Assembly: GCF_002921145.1 (NCBI RefSeq)
Contig: NZ_PQVI01000081.1
Location: 1-39,095, forward strand
DNA length: 39,095 nt
Direction of reading: 5' to 3'
DNA from: Avibacterium endocarditidis
Lineage (GTDB): Bacteria; Pseudomonadota; Gammaproteobacteria; Enterobacterales; Pasteurellaceae
Below are positions 10,978-20,075 of the stretch, one piece after another. Numbering within the stretch: position 1 is the stretch's first letter; each line of letters opens with the position of its first letter. Position numbers and translations under genes: made by a program. The notes beneath the pieces are model-generated. The model was not told where the DNA came from. It saw only the letters and a list, made by a program, of their open reading frames with translations, and did no database searches.

Positions 10978-11475
10978 ATGACGCTCAGTTTAATTGTGGC
11001 AATGACGAAAAATAATGTGATCGGGAAAGATAACCAAATGCCGTGGCACTTGCCTGCGGATCTTGCGTGGTTTCGTCAAAATACGCAAGGCAAGCCCGTG
11101 ATTATGGGGCGAAAAACCTTTGAGAGCATTGGTCGTCCGTTGCCGAAACGTACCAATATTGTGCTTTCCCGTTCCCCTTTTCAGCACGAAGGCGTTATTT
11201 GGAAAAGTGATTTTGCAAGTGCGGTGGATTTTGTCAAAGATTTTCCCGAAATAATGCTTATCGGCGGCGGTGAGCTATTTAAACAATATCTTCCCATTGC
11301 GGATAAACTCTATCTTACTGAAATTCAAGCAGAAATTGACGGCGATACGTTTTTCCCACACATTGATTGGACAGAATGGCAAATTGAATTTGAACAATAT
11401 CGCTCTGCTGATGAAAATAATCCTTATGATTGCCGATTTTTAATTTTGCAACGAATTAATAGAACTGATTCATAA
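10978..11475 (+). CDS. folA: Dihydrofolate reductase
   Basis: FolA reduces dihydrofolate to tetrahydrofolate with NADPH and is the target of trimethoprim. Conserved elements are SLIVAMTKNNVIGKDNQMPWHLPADL (residues 3-28, including the M20-loop Trp and the catalytic acid as Asp27), the NADPH motif MGRKTFESIGRPLPKRTNIVLSR and IGGGELFKQYLP. The 165-residue length is typical. A good AAAGGAAAG site precedes the ATG. It follows yjjB closely, and the convergent mutM lies beyond a shared hairpin. An uptake signal is embedded at 11217. Confidence 0.96.
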   Translation: MTLSLIVAMTKNNVIGKDNQMPWHLPADLAWFRQNTQGKPVIMGRKTFESIGRPLPKRTNIVLSRSPFQHEGVIWKSDFASAVDFVKDFPEIMLIGGGELFKQYLPIADKLYLTEIQAEIDGDTFFPHIDWTEWQIEFEQYRSADENNPYDCRFLILQRINRTDS

Positions 11476-11480
11476 CAAAA

Positions 11481-11509
11481 AAGGAAGGTCGATTTGGCTT
11501 ACCTTCCTT
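11481..11509 (-). terminator. Rho-independent terminator of mutM
   Basis: AAGGAAGGT and ACCTTCCTT form a perfect 9-bp stem with an 11-base loop. On the minus strand the stem ends in a run of six T residues, as expected for mutM transcripts. On the plus strand it directly follows folA but has no U-tract. Confidence 0.8.
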
Positions 11510-11556
11510 AATTGACTAATTAGCTTTATACAAGTGCGGTGCTTTTTTGGTTATTT

Positions 11557-12372
11557 TTATGCTTTTTTCTGACATTTTGGGCAGAAAAAGCTATTACGTT
11601 GCCCGATGACTAAACTTTCAATTTTGGTCCCACACGTTGGACAAGGCTTATCTTTATTGCCGTAAACCCTTAATTCTTGGGCAAAATAACCGGGGCGGCC
11701 GTCAGGTTGCAAGAAGTCTTTCAAGGTTGTTCCACCTTGCGCAATGGCGGTGACGAGTACTTGTTTAATGGTTTGAACCAGCAATTCGCATTGTGCCTTG
11801 GTTAAGTTTTTGGCTAATTTCAGCGGGTGTAATCCGCATAAAAATAGCGTTTCGTTCGCATAAATATTGCCTACCCCCACGACAACGGCGTTATCCATTA
11901 AGAAAGTTTTAAGTGCGGTCTGTTTTTTACGCGATTTTTTGAACAGATATTCCCCAGTAAATTCTGCTGAAAGGGGTTCTGAGCCAAGTTTGGCAAAAAG
12001 ATGAAAATCCGCTAAATTATCCGTCCAAAGCCACGCACCAAAACGGCGAGGATCATTATAGCGTAGCACTTTGCCGTTATTCATTACGATATCTAAATGA
12101 TCGTGTTTATCAATGGGGCTGTCTTGTGGCACAACACGCAATGAGCCTGACATTCCCAAATGCCCTATGATCGCCCCCTTTTCCGTATGAATGATCAGAT
12201 ATTTGGCACGGCGGGAAAGGTGGCTCACTTTAACCTGCTTAAACTCACTTAATTGCGGGCTGACTTCCCAACGTAATTTAGGATTGCGCACCACGATTTT
12301 TTCAATGGTAAATCCTGTTAAATAAGGGGAAATCCCATTTTTAGTGGTCTCAACTTCAGGTAATTCAGGCAT
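11557..12372 (-). CDS. mutM: Formamidopyrimidine-DNA glycosylase (Fpg)
   Basis: MutM removes 8-oxoguanine and formamidopyrimidines from DNA and nicks the site. The essential N-terminal PELPEVETT is intact, with Pro2 as the Schiff-base nucleophile and Glu3. Further family blocks are [32 protein letters not shown] and the C-terminal zinc finger (CPTC...CPKC). The length of 271 residues is normal. A GGAGAAA site precedes the ATG. It lies between folA (convergent) and the rpmBG operon, separated from the latter by a strong terminator. Confidence 0.96.
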   Translation of the reverse strand: MPELPEVETTKNGISPYLTGFTIEKIVVRNPKLRWEVSPQLSEFKQVKVSHLSRRAKYLIIHTEKGAIIGHLGMSGSLRVVPQDSPIDKHDHLDIVMNNGKVLRYNDPRRFGAWLWTDNLADFHLFAKLGSEPLSAEFTGEYLFKKSRKKQTALKTFLMDNAVVVGVGNIYANETLFLCGLHPLKLAKNLTKAQCELLVQTIKQVLVTAIAQGGTTLKDFLQPDGRPGYFAQELRVYGNKDKPCPTCGTKIESLVIGQRNSFFCPKCQKKA

Positions 12373-12480
12373 TTTTTCTCCGTGTGAATGATGTGTAGTT
12401 CTAATAAAAATTTCTCTGCATTACGCTATAAATAGGGACAATAAAGGAAAATCCAAGAAAAGCGCCTATATAAAAGACAT

Positions 12481-12507
12481 AAAAAAACCCGAACACGTCG
12501 GGTTTTT
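12481..12507 (-). terminator. Rho-independent terminator of rpmBG
   Basis: AAAAACCCGA and TCGGGTTTTT form a 10-bp perfect stem with loop ACACG. With A and T runs at both feet it can act in both directions; it lies 20 bases after the rpmG stop. Confidence 0.92.
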
Positions 12508-12526
12508 CTAATTCATCAAAGCCAAA

Positions 12527-12697
12527 TTATTTGATTTTAGCTTCTTTGTAAATAACGTGTTTACGCACAACAGGATCAAATTTTTTGATCTCCATTTTTT
12601 CTGGCATATTACGTTTATTTTTTGTTGTTGTGTAGAAATGACCGGTTTCAGCGGTTGAAACTAAACGGATTTTTTCACGAGCACCTTTAGCTGCCAT
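12527..12697 (-). CDS. rpmG: 50S ribosomal protein L33
   Basis: The 56-residue product begins [19 protein letters not shown] and continues through [10 protein letters not shown] to end [10 protein letters not shown], which is plainly bacterial L33 of the cysteine-free type. AAGGAGC lies seven bases before the ATG. It follows rpmB by 11 bases, as in nearly all gammaproteobacteria, and the pair ends at a strong terminator. It was identified by direct translation. Confidence 0.95.
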   Translation of the reverse strand: MAAKGAREKIRLVSTAETGHFYTTTKNKRNMPEKMEIKKFDPVVRKHVIYKEAKIK

Positions 12698-12708
12698 TTT
12701 TTAGCTCC

Positions 12709-12945
12709 TTAGATTTTCTCGCCACGAGCACGGATTTCAGCTAATACTGCATCAATGCCCTTTTTATCAATAATACGCATACCTTTCGCTGTTAAGCGTA
12801 AAGTTACGAAACGTTTTTCAGACTCAACCCAGAAACGGTGAGTGTGTAAGTTAGGAAGAAAACGACGACGTGTCGCGTTCATTGCGTGTGAGCGGTTGTT
12901 TCCAACAGCTGGACGCTTGCCTGTTACTTGACAGACTCTAGACAT
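12709..12945 (-). CDS. rpmB: 50S ribosomal protein L28
   Basis: The 78-residue product starts [12 protein letters not shown] and contains [19 protein letters not shown] and [20 protein letters not shown], diagnostic of L28. The ATG at 12945 has GGAG 8-11 bases upstream. The 34 extra codons of the longer open frame lie in the mRNA leader and do not belong to the family. It is the first gene of rpmB-rpmG, driven by a strong promoter and preceded by a structured leader. Confidence 0.96.
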   Translation of the reverse strand: MSRVCQVTGKRPAVGNNRSHAMNATRRRFLPNLHTHRFWVESEKRFVTLRLTAKGMRIIDKKGIDAVLAEIRARGEKI

Positions 12946-13095
12946 ATTAATCTCCAATAAATCAAATATAAGCTCGAGCTTAGGGTTCGGATTACTGCAA
13001 ACTAAGTTTGCAAGCCACCTCGTCAGGTCGCTGTAACCGACCCGCATACTATATTAAAGGTGGCAAATTATACTCACTTTATTTGCTATACTCAA
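12946..13095 (-). promoter_or_regulatory. rpmBG promoter and structured 5' leader
   Basis: On the minus strand, -35 TTGAGT (13095-13090), a 17-base spacer and a perfect -10 TATAAT (13072-13067) form a strong promoter. The ~115-base leader can fold into three elements. AGGTGGC (13058-13064) pairs with GCCACCT (13014-13020). A nested GGTCG/CGACC stem (13026-13030 with 13038-13042) lies inside it. A separate TGCAAAC/GTTTGCA hairpin occupies 12996-13012. A palindrome AAGCTCGAGCTT (12970-12981) lies nearer the gene. The predicted transcription start falls inside the outer arm. Autoregulation by a ribosomal protein is an inference. Confidence 0.7.
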
Positions 13096-13171
13096 GCCTA
13101 AATCACTTAATTAACGCAATAAATGACAAAAAAATCAGCAATTCCACCGCATGATTCTTGCAGAATGGCTA

Positions 13172-13829
13172 TTATAACCACCCTTTTTCACTAAAAGAAA
13201 CATAACAGCCTTTGCCGATGACAAAATGATCCAGCACGCGAATTTCCACTAATTCTGCCACTTTTTGGATCTTTTCTGTGATGATCCGATCGGAATTGCT
13301 CGGCTCTGCAATGCCTGATGGGTGATTATGCGCCAAAATAATCGCCGCTGCATTACAAAAAAGTGCGCTTTTAACAATTTCTCTGGGATACACTGCGGCT
13401 GTGTTGATCGTACCTAAAAACATTTCTTCTTTTTTAATCAGGCGATGCTGATTATCTAAAAAAAGTACCAAAAAAACTTCCCGTTCTTTATGCTCTAGCT
13501 CCGTTTGCAAATACATTCTCACCAACTCAGGGCGAGTAAATGCCTGTGTCATTTCCAATTCTTGCAATAAATAACGTTTTGTCATTTCCGTGCTGGCTTG
13601 CAGCTGGATAAATTGTGTAATGCCTAAGCCTTTAACGTTGCAAAAGGCTTTTTGATCCGCACTAATTAATTGCCGCAATGATCCAAAATGATCAAGAACC
13701 ACACGAGATAATTCTATTACCGAACAATTCTTGATTCCCGTGCGTAAAAAAAATGGCTAATAATTCGCTATCATCAAGGGCTTCAGCACCAAATTTTAGC
13801 AGTTTTTCCCGTGGCATTAAGGTAGTCAT
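13172..13829 (-). CDS. radC: JAB-domain protein RadC (interrupted by a +1 frameshift)
   Basis: This RadC/YicR-family protein has an N-terminal helix-hairpin-helix-like part and a C-terminal JAB/MPN metalloprotease-like domain. The latter contains HNHPSGIAEPSNSD and ends DHFVIGKGCYVSFSEKGWL. Its cellular role is unsettled despite the old name. The ATG at 13829 gives MTTLMPREKLLKFGAEALDDSELLAIF and then goes out of frame in a run of eight A's (13746-13753; T8 in the gene). With seven, the sequence reads LLAIFLRTGIKNCSVIELSRVVLDHF and joins the downstream frame, giving 218 residues. No good ribosome site precedes the ATG. The run is long enough for either sequencing error or slippage. Confidence 0.85.
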
Positions 13830-14003
13830 TTGTGGCGGTCATTTCGTTTTTTAATATCAAATTGCGGATCTTTTTAACATAGACAGCAGCGTTCTGACAG
13901 GCTTCCCTACAACTTTTGCGATCCAGATCGAAAAATTGAATTTTTTATTGGGCAAAATTACAGTAAAATTAACCGCACTTTTAATTTGGATTGATTGGAA
14001 ATA

Positions 14004-15215
14004 ATGCAAGATCTTCAAGGAAAACGTATTGTTGTTGGCATAACAGGGGGAATTGCGGCTTATAAAAGCATTGAGCTTATTCGCTTGCTTCGCAAAAGCC
14101 AAGCGGAAGTGCGTGTTGTGCTAACCCCCGCGGCGGCGGAATTTGTTACGCCCTTAACCCTGCAAGCCATTTCGGGCAACGCGGTGGCACAATCCTTACT
14201 TGATCCGCAAGCAGAGCTGGCAATGGGGCATATTGAACTGGCAAAATGGGCAGAGCTTATTGTAATCGCCCCTGCTAGCGCAGATTTTATGGCGCGCTTA
14301 AATGCAGGAATGGCCAATGATCTGCTCACGACTATTTGTCTTGCCACCAGCGCACCGATTTTGCTTGCGCCAGCGATGAATCAGCAGATGTTCCGCCAAC
14401 CCATTACCCAACAAAACTTGACCAGTTTAAAAGCCCGTGGCATTACAACCATTGGGCCTAACAGTGGTGAACAGGCCTGTGGGGATATGGGCTTTGGACG
14501 AATGTCAGAACCAGCCGAAATTTACACCGCACTTTGTGAAATCTTGTTAGCGCCACAAGATCTTAGCCACTTAACCATTGCTATCACGGCTGGTCCAACG
14601 CGTGAAGCTATTGATCCTGTGCGTTATATTAGCAATCATAGTTCAGGCAAAATGGGCTTTGCTATCGCTGAAGCTTTTGCTAAACGAGGGGCGAAAGTCA
14701 AATTAATTGCAGGGCCAGTGAATTTGCCTACCCCTGCTCAAGTGGAACGAATTGATGTGATTTCCGCGCAAGAAATGGCAGACGCCTCTCTTTCCCTTGC
14801 GCCACAAGTGGATATTTTTATTGGTTGCGCTGCAGTGGCGGATTACCGTGTCGCGCAAATCGCCGAGCAAAAAATGAAGAAAACTGCCAATAGCGATACG
14901 CTCACCTTAGAATTGGTGAAAAACCCTGATATTATTGCGGTGGTGGCGGCGCTGAATGAAAATCGCCCATTTGTGGTGGGGTTTGCTGCAGAAACGCAAA
15001 ATGTTGCACAATATGCACAAGACAAATTAGTGCGTAAAAATTTAGATCTGATCTGCGCCAATGATGTGTCTAACGGACAAGGCTTTAATGGTGATGACAA
15101 CCAGCTCCAGCTGTTCTGGCGTGATGGCAGCGTGCAATTACCGCGTAGCCACAAAAAAGATCTGGCGGTGCAACTTGCGCAACAGATTGTAGAACGCTTT
15201 CAAGCTCAAGTTTGA
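14004..15215 (+). CDS. coaBC: Bifunctional phosphopantothenoylcysteine decarboxylase / phosphopantothenate-cysteine ligase
   Basis: CoaBC carries out two successive steps of coenzyme A synthesis. Residues 1-190 are the flavin-dependent decarboxylase CoaC ([27 protein letters not shown], the flexible loop with [13 protein letters not shown]). The rest is the CTP-dependent ligase CoaB ([44 protein letters not shown]). The 403-residue length is typical. The ATG at 14004 follows TTGGAA, and the slightly longer open frame starts at a TTG inside that site. It is divergent from radC and heads coaBC-dut-slmA-yheU-crp. An uptake signal lies just upstream at 13972. Confidence 0.96.
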   Translation: MQDLQGKRIVVGITGGIAAYKSIELIRLLRKSQAEVRVVLTPAAAEFVTPLTLQAISGNAVAQSLLDPQAELAMGHIELAKWAELIVIAPASADFMARLNAGMANDLLTTICLATSAPILLAPAMNQQMFRQPITQQNLTSLKARGITTIGPNSGEQACGDMGFGRMSEPAEIYTALCEILLAPQDLSHLTIAITAGPTREAIDPVRYISNHSSGKMGFAIAEAFAKRGAKVKLIAGPVNLPTPAQVERIDVISAQEMADASLSLAPQVDIFIGCAAVADYRVAQIAEQKMKKTANSDTLTLELVKNPDIIAVVAALNENRPFVVGFAAETQNVAQYAQDKLVRKNLDLICANDVSNGQGFNGDDNQLQLFWRDGSVQLPRSHKKDLAVQLAQQIVERFQAQV

Positions 15216-15234
15216 ACGAAGGAATAAACGAAAA

Positions 15235-15692
15235 ATGAAAAAGATTGACGTAAAAATTTTAGATAGCCGAATTGGCACAGAATTTCCCTTGCCTGCTTAT
15301 GCCACAAGCGGTTCTGCAGGTTTAGATCTGCGCGCGTTGGTGGAAGAAAGTTTTGAAATTCAACCGGGGGGGAAACCAAATTAATCCCAACTGGGCTTTC
15401 TATTTATATCGCCGATCCTAACCTTGCGGCAGTGATTTTGCCTCGTTCAGGGCTTGGGCATAAAAATGGGATTGTATTGGGCAATTTGGTGGGCTTGATT
15501 GATTCCGACTACCAAGGGCCGTTAATGGTATCAATGTGGAACCGTGGCTCGCAACCTTTTAAAGTGGAAGTGGGCGATCGCATTGCGCAGCTAGTTTTCG
15601 TGCCAGTGGTGCAAGCAGAATTTAATATTGTGAGTGATTTTGAACAAACAGAACGTGGTGAAGGCGGATTTGGCCATTCAGGCAAACAATAG
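15235..15692 (+). CDS. dut: dUTP diphosphatase (interrupted by a frameshift in a G run)
   Basis: Dut hydrolyses dUTP to dUMP, keeping uracil out of DNA and feeding dTMP synthesis. The first frame gives [34 protein letters not shown] up to IQPGG and then stops. The second frame continues with [17 protein letters not shown]..., [26 protein letters not shown] and the C-terminal arm [10 protein letters not shown]. The break is in a G7 run (15366-15372), where the family sequence QPGETK needs five. Removing two G's restores 151 residues with all conserved motifs. Because dut is generally essential, a real null allele is unlikely. It sits between coaBC and slmA with short gaps (19 and 7 bases). Confidence 0.92.
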
Positions 15693-15699
15693 AGGAACT

Positions 15700-16398
15700 A
15701 TGGTCGAACAACAACTGGAAATTGTAGGCATTGAGCCTGCGCCTGAGCAAACTAAGCCAAATAACCCAACTAAGCTCAGCGAAAAAAATACAGAAAAAGC
15801 ACCGAAAAGCGACAAACGCAGCGTAAAAGAACGCCGTCAGCAAGTGCTAACTGTACTCACTCATATGCTTCATTCTGAACGTGGAATGGAACGAATGACC
15901 ACCGCACGCTTAGCTGAAGAAATCGGCGTGTCCGAGGCTGCGTTATATCGTTATTTCCCAAGCAAAACCAAAATGTTTGAGGCTCTCATTGATAATTTAG
16001 AAAGCAATTTATTCAGTCGCATTAACCATTCGATCAAAAACGAAACTAACACAATGAACCGCGTGCGCGATATTTTGCAAATGATCTTAGATTTCGCACG
16101 CAAAAACCCCGGGCTAACTCGTGTGCTAACAGGCCACGCCTTAATGTTTGAAGATCCAAAATTACAAGCACGCGTTGCGCAATTTTTCGATCGCCTAGAA
16201 TTTCAATTTGTGAATATTTTACAAATGCGCAAACTGCGTGAAGGACGCGCTTTTAGCCTTGATGAACGCATTATCGCCAGTTATTTAGTCAATCTCTGCG
16301 AAGGGCAGTTTATGCGTTATGTGCGGTCGAATTTTCGCCATAATTCAAACCAAAACTTTGAACAACAGTGGAAACTTATTGCAGTACACTTTGCATAA
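15700..16398 (+). CDS. slmA: Nucleoid occlusion factor SlmA
   Basis: SlmA is a TetR-family DNA-binding protein that blocks FtsZ assembly over the chromosome. After a charged N-terminal extension of about 35 residues comes a TetR helix-turn-helix ([31 protein letters not shown]) and the SlmA-specific helical domain ([39 protein letters not shown]). The ATG at 15700 follows GAGGA; the open frame extends further upstream, but into dut. The predicted length is 232 residues, longer than E. coli SlmA because of the N-terminal tail. The gene position after dut is the usual one. Confidence 0.94.
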   Translation: MVEQQLEIVGIEPAPEQTKPNNPTKLSEKNTEKAPKSDKRSVKERRQQVLTVLTHMLHSERGMERMTTARLAEEIGVSEAALYRYFPSKTKMFEALIDNLESNLFSRINHSIKNETNTMNRVRDILQMILDFARKNPGLTRVLTGHALMFEDPKLQARVAQFFDRLEFQFVNILQMRKLREGRAFSLDERIIASYLVNLCEGQFMRYVRSNFRHNSNQNFEQQWKLIAVHFA

Positions 16399-16416
16399 TA
16401 GTAATTTTTAGGTAAG

Positions 16417-16644
16417 ATGATGATTATTCCTTGGCAAGATTTAGAAGAAGAAACGCTCGTTAATATTGCAGAAAGTTTCATTCTGCGTGAAGGGACGGAT
16501 TACGGTGAACAGGAGCTTTCTCTGCAACAGAAAACTCAAAACTTGCTGACCAACATACGCCAAGGAAAGGCTGTAATTGTTTGGTCGGAATTACACGAGT
16601 CCATTGATATTAAAGATAAAATGGAATTTCTTAATCATAGATGA
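16417..16644 (+). CDS. yheU: YheU family protein (UPF0270)
   Basis: This small 75-residue conserved protein of unknown function has the family signature IIPWQDLEEETLVNIAESFILREGTDYGEQE and AVIVWSELHESIDI. TAGGTAAG lies immediately before two consecutive ATG codons, and either could be used. It sits 18 bases after slmA and 18 bases before crp on the same strand, in the same place as in related genomes. Nothing in the sequence indicates a catalytic site or membrane segment. Confidence 0.9.
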   Translation: MMIIPWQDLEEETLVNIAESFILREGTDYGEQELSLQQKTQNLLTNIRQGKAVIVWSELHESIDIKDKMEFLNHR

Positions 16645-16662
16645 TAAATGTAGGAGGACACC

Positions 16663-17307
16663 GTGCAGGAACAACAAGGGCAACACACTCCACCAATGGA
16701 TCCAACCTTAGAGTGGTTTTTATCCCATTGTCATATCCATAAATACCCAACCAAAAGCTCAATTATTCACGCAGGTGAAAAAGCAGAAACCCTTTATTAT
16801 CTCATCAAAGGCTCTGTAGCGATTTTGGTGAAAGATGAAGACGGCAAAGAAATGATCCTAACTTACCTAAATCAAGGGGATTTTTTCGGCGAAGCGGGAT
16901 TATTTGAAGAAGGTCAGGAACGTTCCGCTTGGGTGAAAACGAAGACGACCTGTGAAGTGGCAGAAATTTCGTACAAAAAATTCCGCCAGCTTATTCAAGT
17001 GAATCCCGAAATTTTAATGTATTTATCAGGGCAGCTTGCTCGTCGTTTACAAAATACATCAAGACAAGTTCGCAACCTTGCTTTCCTTGATGTCGCTGGC
17101 CGCATAGCGCAAACTTTGCTAAATCTGGCAAAAATGCCTGACGCAATGACCCACCCTGAAGGAATGCAGATCAAAATTACACGACAAGAGATTGGTCAAA
17201 TGGTTGGCTGTTCTCGTGAAACCGTAGGGCGAATTTTGAAAATGTTGGAAGATCAACATCTTATTTCTGCTCATGGCAAAACTATTGTGGTTTATCATTC
17301 AAGATAA
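16663..17307 (+). CDS. crp: cAMP receptor protein (CRP)
   Basis: CRP is the global cAMP-dependent activator of catabolic genes and, in Pasteurellaceae, of competence. The N-terminal cyclic-nucleotide domain (residues ~20-130) contains the phosphate-binding cassette [20 protein letters not shown]. The C-terminal helix-turn-helix is [23 protein letters not shown]. The start is GTG at 16663, chosen because GGAGGA is correctly spaced; the first ATG lies eleven codons later in a region without such a site. The product has 214 residues. Candidate target sites lie elsewhere in this window, before mglB, galT and iolC. Confidence 0.96.
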   Translation: MQEQQGQHTPPMDPTLEWFLSHCHIHKYPTKSSIIHAGEKAETLYYLIKGSVAILVKDEDGKEMILTYLNQGDFFGEAGLFEEGQERSAWVKTKTTCEVAEISYKKFRQLIQVNPEILMYLSGQLARRLQNTSRQVRNLAFLDVAGRIAQTLLNLAKMPDAMTHPEGMQIKITRQEIGQMVGCSRETVGRILKMLEDQHLISAHGKTIVVYHSR

Positions 17308-17321
17308 AAATATCTATTAAC

Positions 17322-17370
17322 GAAAAGAGCGGTGGAAAATTTAGAAATTTTGCACCGCTCTTTCTTTTTT
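17322..17370 (+). terminator. Rho-independent terminator of crp
   Basis: AAAGAGCGGTG (17324-17334) pairs with CACCGCTCTTT (17353-17363), an 11-bp stem extended by an AT-rich inner part and followed by TTTCTTTTTT. It separates crp from the convergent emrB and resembles an uptake-signal pair with one altered base. Confidence 0.88.
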
Positions 17371-17381
17371 CAGTTTCTCCA

Positions 17382-18896
17382 CTAGTGCTTATTACCAAAA
17401 GGCGGTTTGGCGAACCACACTACAATAAACAGCAACATAAACATTATGGCGGACAACCAAAAAATTTCATTGGCACCGATGATAAATCCTTGCGCGGTAA
17501 TACTTTGCGCTAAGGACATTGATGTTTGTGTATCATTCAAACCAACTTGCGCCATTGTGTCGTAATAGGCTTGTGCATTGGGGTTATAAGGATTAATCGC
17601 TTCGGTAAATTGGGTGTGATGCACTGCTTCACGGTTATACCATAAAAAGGTGGTAAGCGATGTACCGATTGAACCTGCAAGGGTACGCAGAAAATTAAAT
17701 AAACTTGATGCGGACGCCATTTTTTCTGGCGGTAAACCTGATAGCGTAATGGTGGTGAGCGGCATAAAAAAGCACGCTACGGCAATCCCTTGAATCAGCT
17801 GCGGCAGAGCAACATCAGCAAAGGTCATCGCAGGTTCAAAGGTTACGGCACGCCAATGGAAAGTTAGCGCATACACCATAAAACTGATTGTAACCAAAAT
17901 ACGCATATCAATTTTGTAGCCAAAACGCCCGATGATTGGCGAAAGTAAAATCGGGAATAAGCCCACAGGCGCAGCAGCAAGTCCCGCCCAAGTGGCGGTG
18001 TAGCCGTACACTTGTTGTAACAGTAAAGGAATCAGCACCACCGAGCCGAGATAGATTAAAAACGCAAGGCTGGTACACAGGCAACCAACACTGAAATTGC
18101 GTGATTTGAACAGTGAAATATCCACCACAGGGTTCTCGTCCGTCAATTCCCAAATAATCAACGCAATTAAGGCAATGGCGGAAACGATTGTTAGCACCAC
18201 GATTTCAGTGGAATTAAACCAATCCTGCTCGCGCCCCTGATCGAGCATTAATTGCAAACAGCCCACGCCTACCACAAGCAGAATTAAGCCCATCATATCA
18301 ATAGGTTGCTGATAGGTTTTAGTTTCTCGTTTGCCTAAGATTTTCCAACTGAGAAAAATCACACATAGCCCAATCGGCACATTAATGAAGAAAATCCAAC
18401 CCCAGTGCAGATTATCACTGATCCAACCGCCAAGAATCGGGCCAAAAATTGGCGCAACTACCACAGTCATAGACCAAAACGCCAGCGCCATACTGCGTTT
18501 TGCAGGGGGATAATTATTAAGCAATAAACTTTGTGAAAGGGGAATAATCGGCCCTGCTGCTAGCCCTTGGAAGATGCGGCATAAAATCAACATTCCTAGG
18601 CTATGAGAAATGCCACATAGCCAAGAAGCCAGCACAAATAATCCTGTGGCGATTAAAAACAAGCGCACTTCACCAAAGCGTTTAGCCAGCCAGCCTGTAA
18701 TGGGAATAGATACCGCATTTGCCACGCCGAATGAAGTAATCACCCAAGTGCCTTGACTGAACGATGCACCCAAATCCCCTGCAATGGTGGGAATTGCCAC
18801 ATTAGCAATGGTGGAATCCAGCACTTGCATAAAGGTTGCCAAGGATAGGGCAATGGTCATCACCGCAAGGGCTGCGCCCTGAATCGGTTTTTGCAT
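17382..18896 (-). CDS. emrB: EmrB/QacA-type multidrug efflux MFS transporter
   Basis: This inner-membrane drug/proton antiporter of the DHA2 family has 14 predicted membrane segments over 504 residues. Family motifs include LDSTIANVAIPTIAGDLG in the first segment, the WVITSFGVANAVSIPITGWLAKRFGEVRLF loop and the GPILGGWISDNLHWGWIFFINVPIG motif C region. The start at 18896 lies one base after the emrA stop, with AGGTGA upstream; an alternative ATG 15 bases earlier would overlap emrA. It works with EmrA, and presumably a TolC-like channel, to pump hydrophobic compounds out of the cell. Confidence 0.92.
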   Translation of the reverse strand: MQKPIQGAALAVMTIALSLATFMQVLDSTIANVAIPTIAGDLGASFSQGTWVITSFGVANAVSIPITGWLAKRFGEVRLFLIATGLFVLASWLCGISHSLGMLILCRIFQGLAAGPIIPLSQSLLLNNYPPAKRSMALAFWSMTVVVAPIFGPILGGWISDNLHWGWIFFINVPIGLCVIFLSWKILGKRETKTYQQPIDMMGLILLVVGVGCLQLMLDQGREQDWFNSTEIVVLTIVSAIALIALIIWELTDENPVVDISLFKSRNFSVGCLCTSLAFLIYLGSVVLIPLLLQQVYGYTATWAGLAAAPVGLFPILLSPIIGRFGYKIDMRILVTISFMVYALTFHWRAVTFEPAMTFADVALPQLIQGIAVACFFMPLTTITLSGLPPEKMASASSLFNFLRTLAGSIGTSLTTFLWYNREAVHHTQFTEAINPYNPNAQAYYDTMAQVGLNDTQTSMSLAQSITAQGFIIGANEIFWLSAIMFMLLFIVVWFAKPPFGNKH

Positions 18897-18897
18897 T

Positions 18898-20063
18898 TTA
18901 TTCACCTGCATTGGCTTGAATAATTTGTTCGGCTAATTGATGTACAGGGCTTAAATCGTAATCTAGCACCTTGGTTTCATATAGCACTTGGTTTGGACGA
19001 GATTCACGCAGCACCTTGCCTTGCGTGTCTGCCACATTCACTTCCACCGTAGCAGAAAGCCCTATGCGCAACGGATATTTTTCTACTTGTTCAGGATCGA
19101 GATCGATACGCACTGGTACACGTTGCACCACTTTGATCCAGTTCCCTGTGGCGTTCTGTGCAGGCAAAAGAGAGAATGCGCTGCCCGTTCCCATTGAAAT
19201 ACCGCTGATTTTACCATCAAACCTCACATCATCACCGTATAAATCAAAGACTAATTTCACAGGCTGACCAATGCGCATTTTGCCGAGCTGGGTTTCTTTA
19301 AAGTTCGCGTCCACCCACATTTGTTGATTGGAGACCACCGCCATTAACGGACTGCCCACCGCGACTTTTTGCCCCACTTGCACATTACGGCGCGCCACAT
19401 AACCATCAACAGGGCTAACAATTTGACTGCGTTGTAAGTTCAACCAAGCAAGGGTTAAAGCACTCACCGCATTTTTCACCGCAGGCTGCTCCCGCAACGG
19501 TAAATCTTTTAATAAGGCTTGATTAGCTGCTAATTGATTTTGCGTGGCTTGCAGATCTGCTTGCGCCATATTCACCGCTTCTCTGGCGTGCTGTAAGGTT
19601 TCTTTATCAATAGATCCCGTTTTGGCTAATTGCTCACGGCGTTGCAAATCACCTTTGGCTTTATTAAGTGCGGTGCTTTTTGCGTTCAAAACCGACTGTA
19701 ATTGTTTCACCGTAAAATCTAACTGCTCAATTTGGCGCACGCTACTGGCGAGATTATCTTGCGCTTGCTGGAAATGCAGTTTGAGATCCGTATCATCAAG
19801 TTGCAATAACACATCGCCTGCGTGGACAAAATCCATATCGTCCACATTAATTTTGCTCACATTGCCGCTCACTTGTGCCGAAATCATCACTTGGTTGCCT
19901 GCCACATAGGCATCTTCCGTTTCTTCATAATTTCGCACAAAGAAAACCAATATACGCTCGTGATAATCGCGATCAGCAGCAAAATCGTAATGAAATAGCC
20001 AAGGGCTTTTTTACGTTTGGCTTTTGGCGAAGCCGGTTTTTTGTAGTCTGTTTGTTCGGTCAT
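18898..20063 (-). CDS. emrA: EmrA-type membrane-fusion protein (interrupted by a -1 frameshift)
   Basis: This periplasmic adaptor links EmrB to an outer-membrane channel. From the ATG at 20063 the product has a basic N-terminus (AKRKKALGYF), one membrane anchor (ITILLLIAIITSVYWF), a barrel/lipoyl domain (AYVAGNQVMISAQVSGNV and VSPVDGYVARRNVQVGQKV) and a long helical hairpin in between. The frame breaks right after the anchor at A4 (19943-19946). One more base gives YWFFFVRNYEETEDAYVAG and joins the long downstream frame, for 388 residues in total. A single missing T in a homopolymer suggests error. It lies 12 bases after the MarR-family gene and directly before emrB. Confidence 0.9.
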
Positions 20064-20075
20064 TTTATTTACCCA

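Noticed and set aside
12946-13047. N-terminal extension of L28 by 34 codons
   Set aside because: The extension translates the structured leader, is absent from the L28 family, and the internal ATG has a proper ribosome site.
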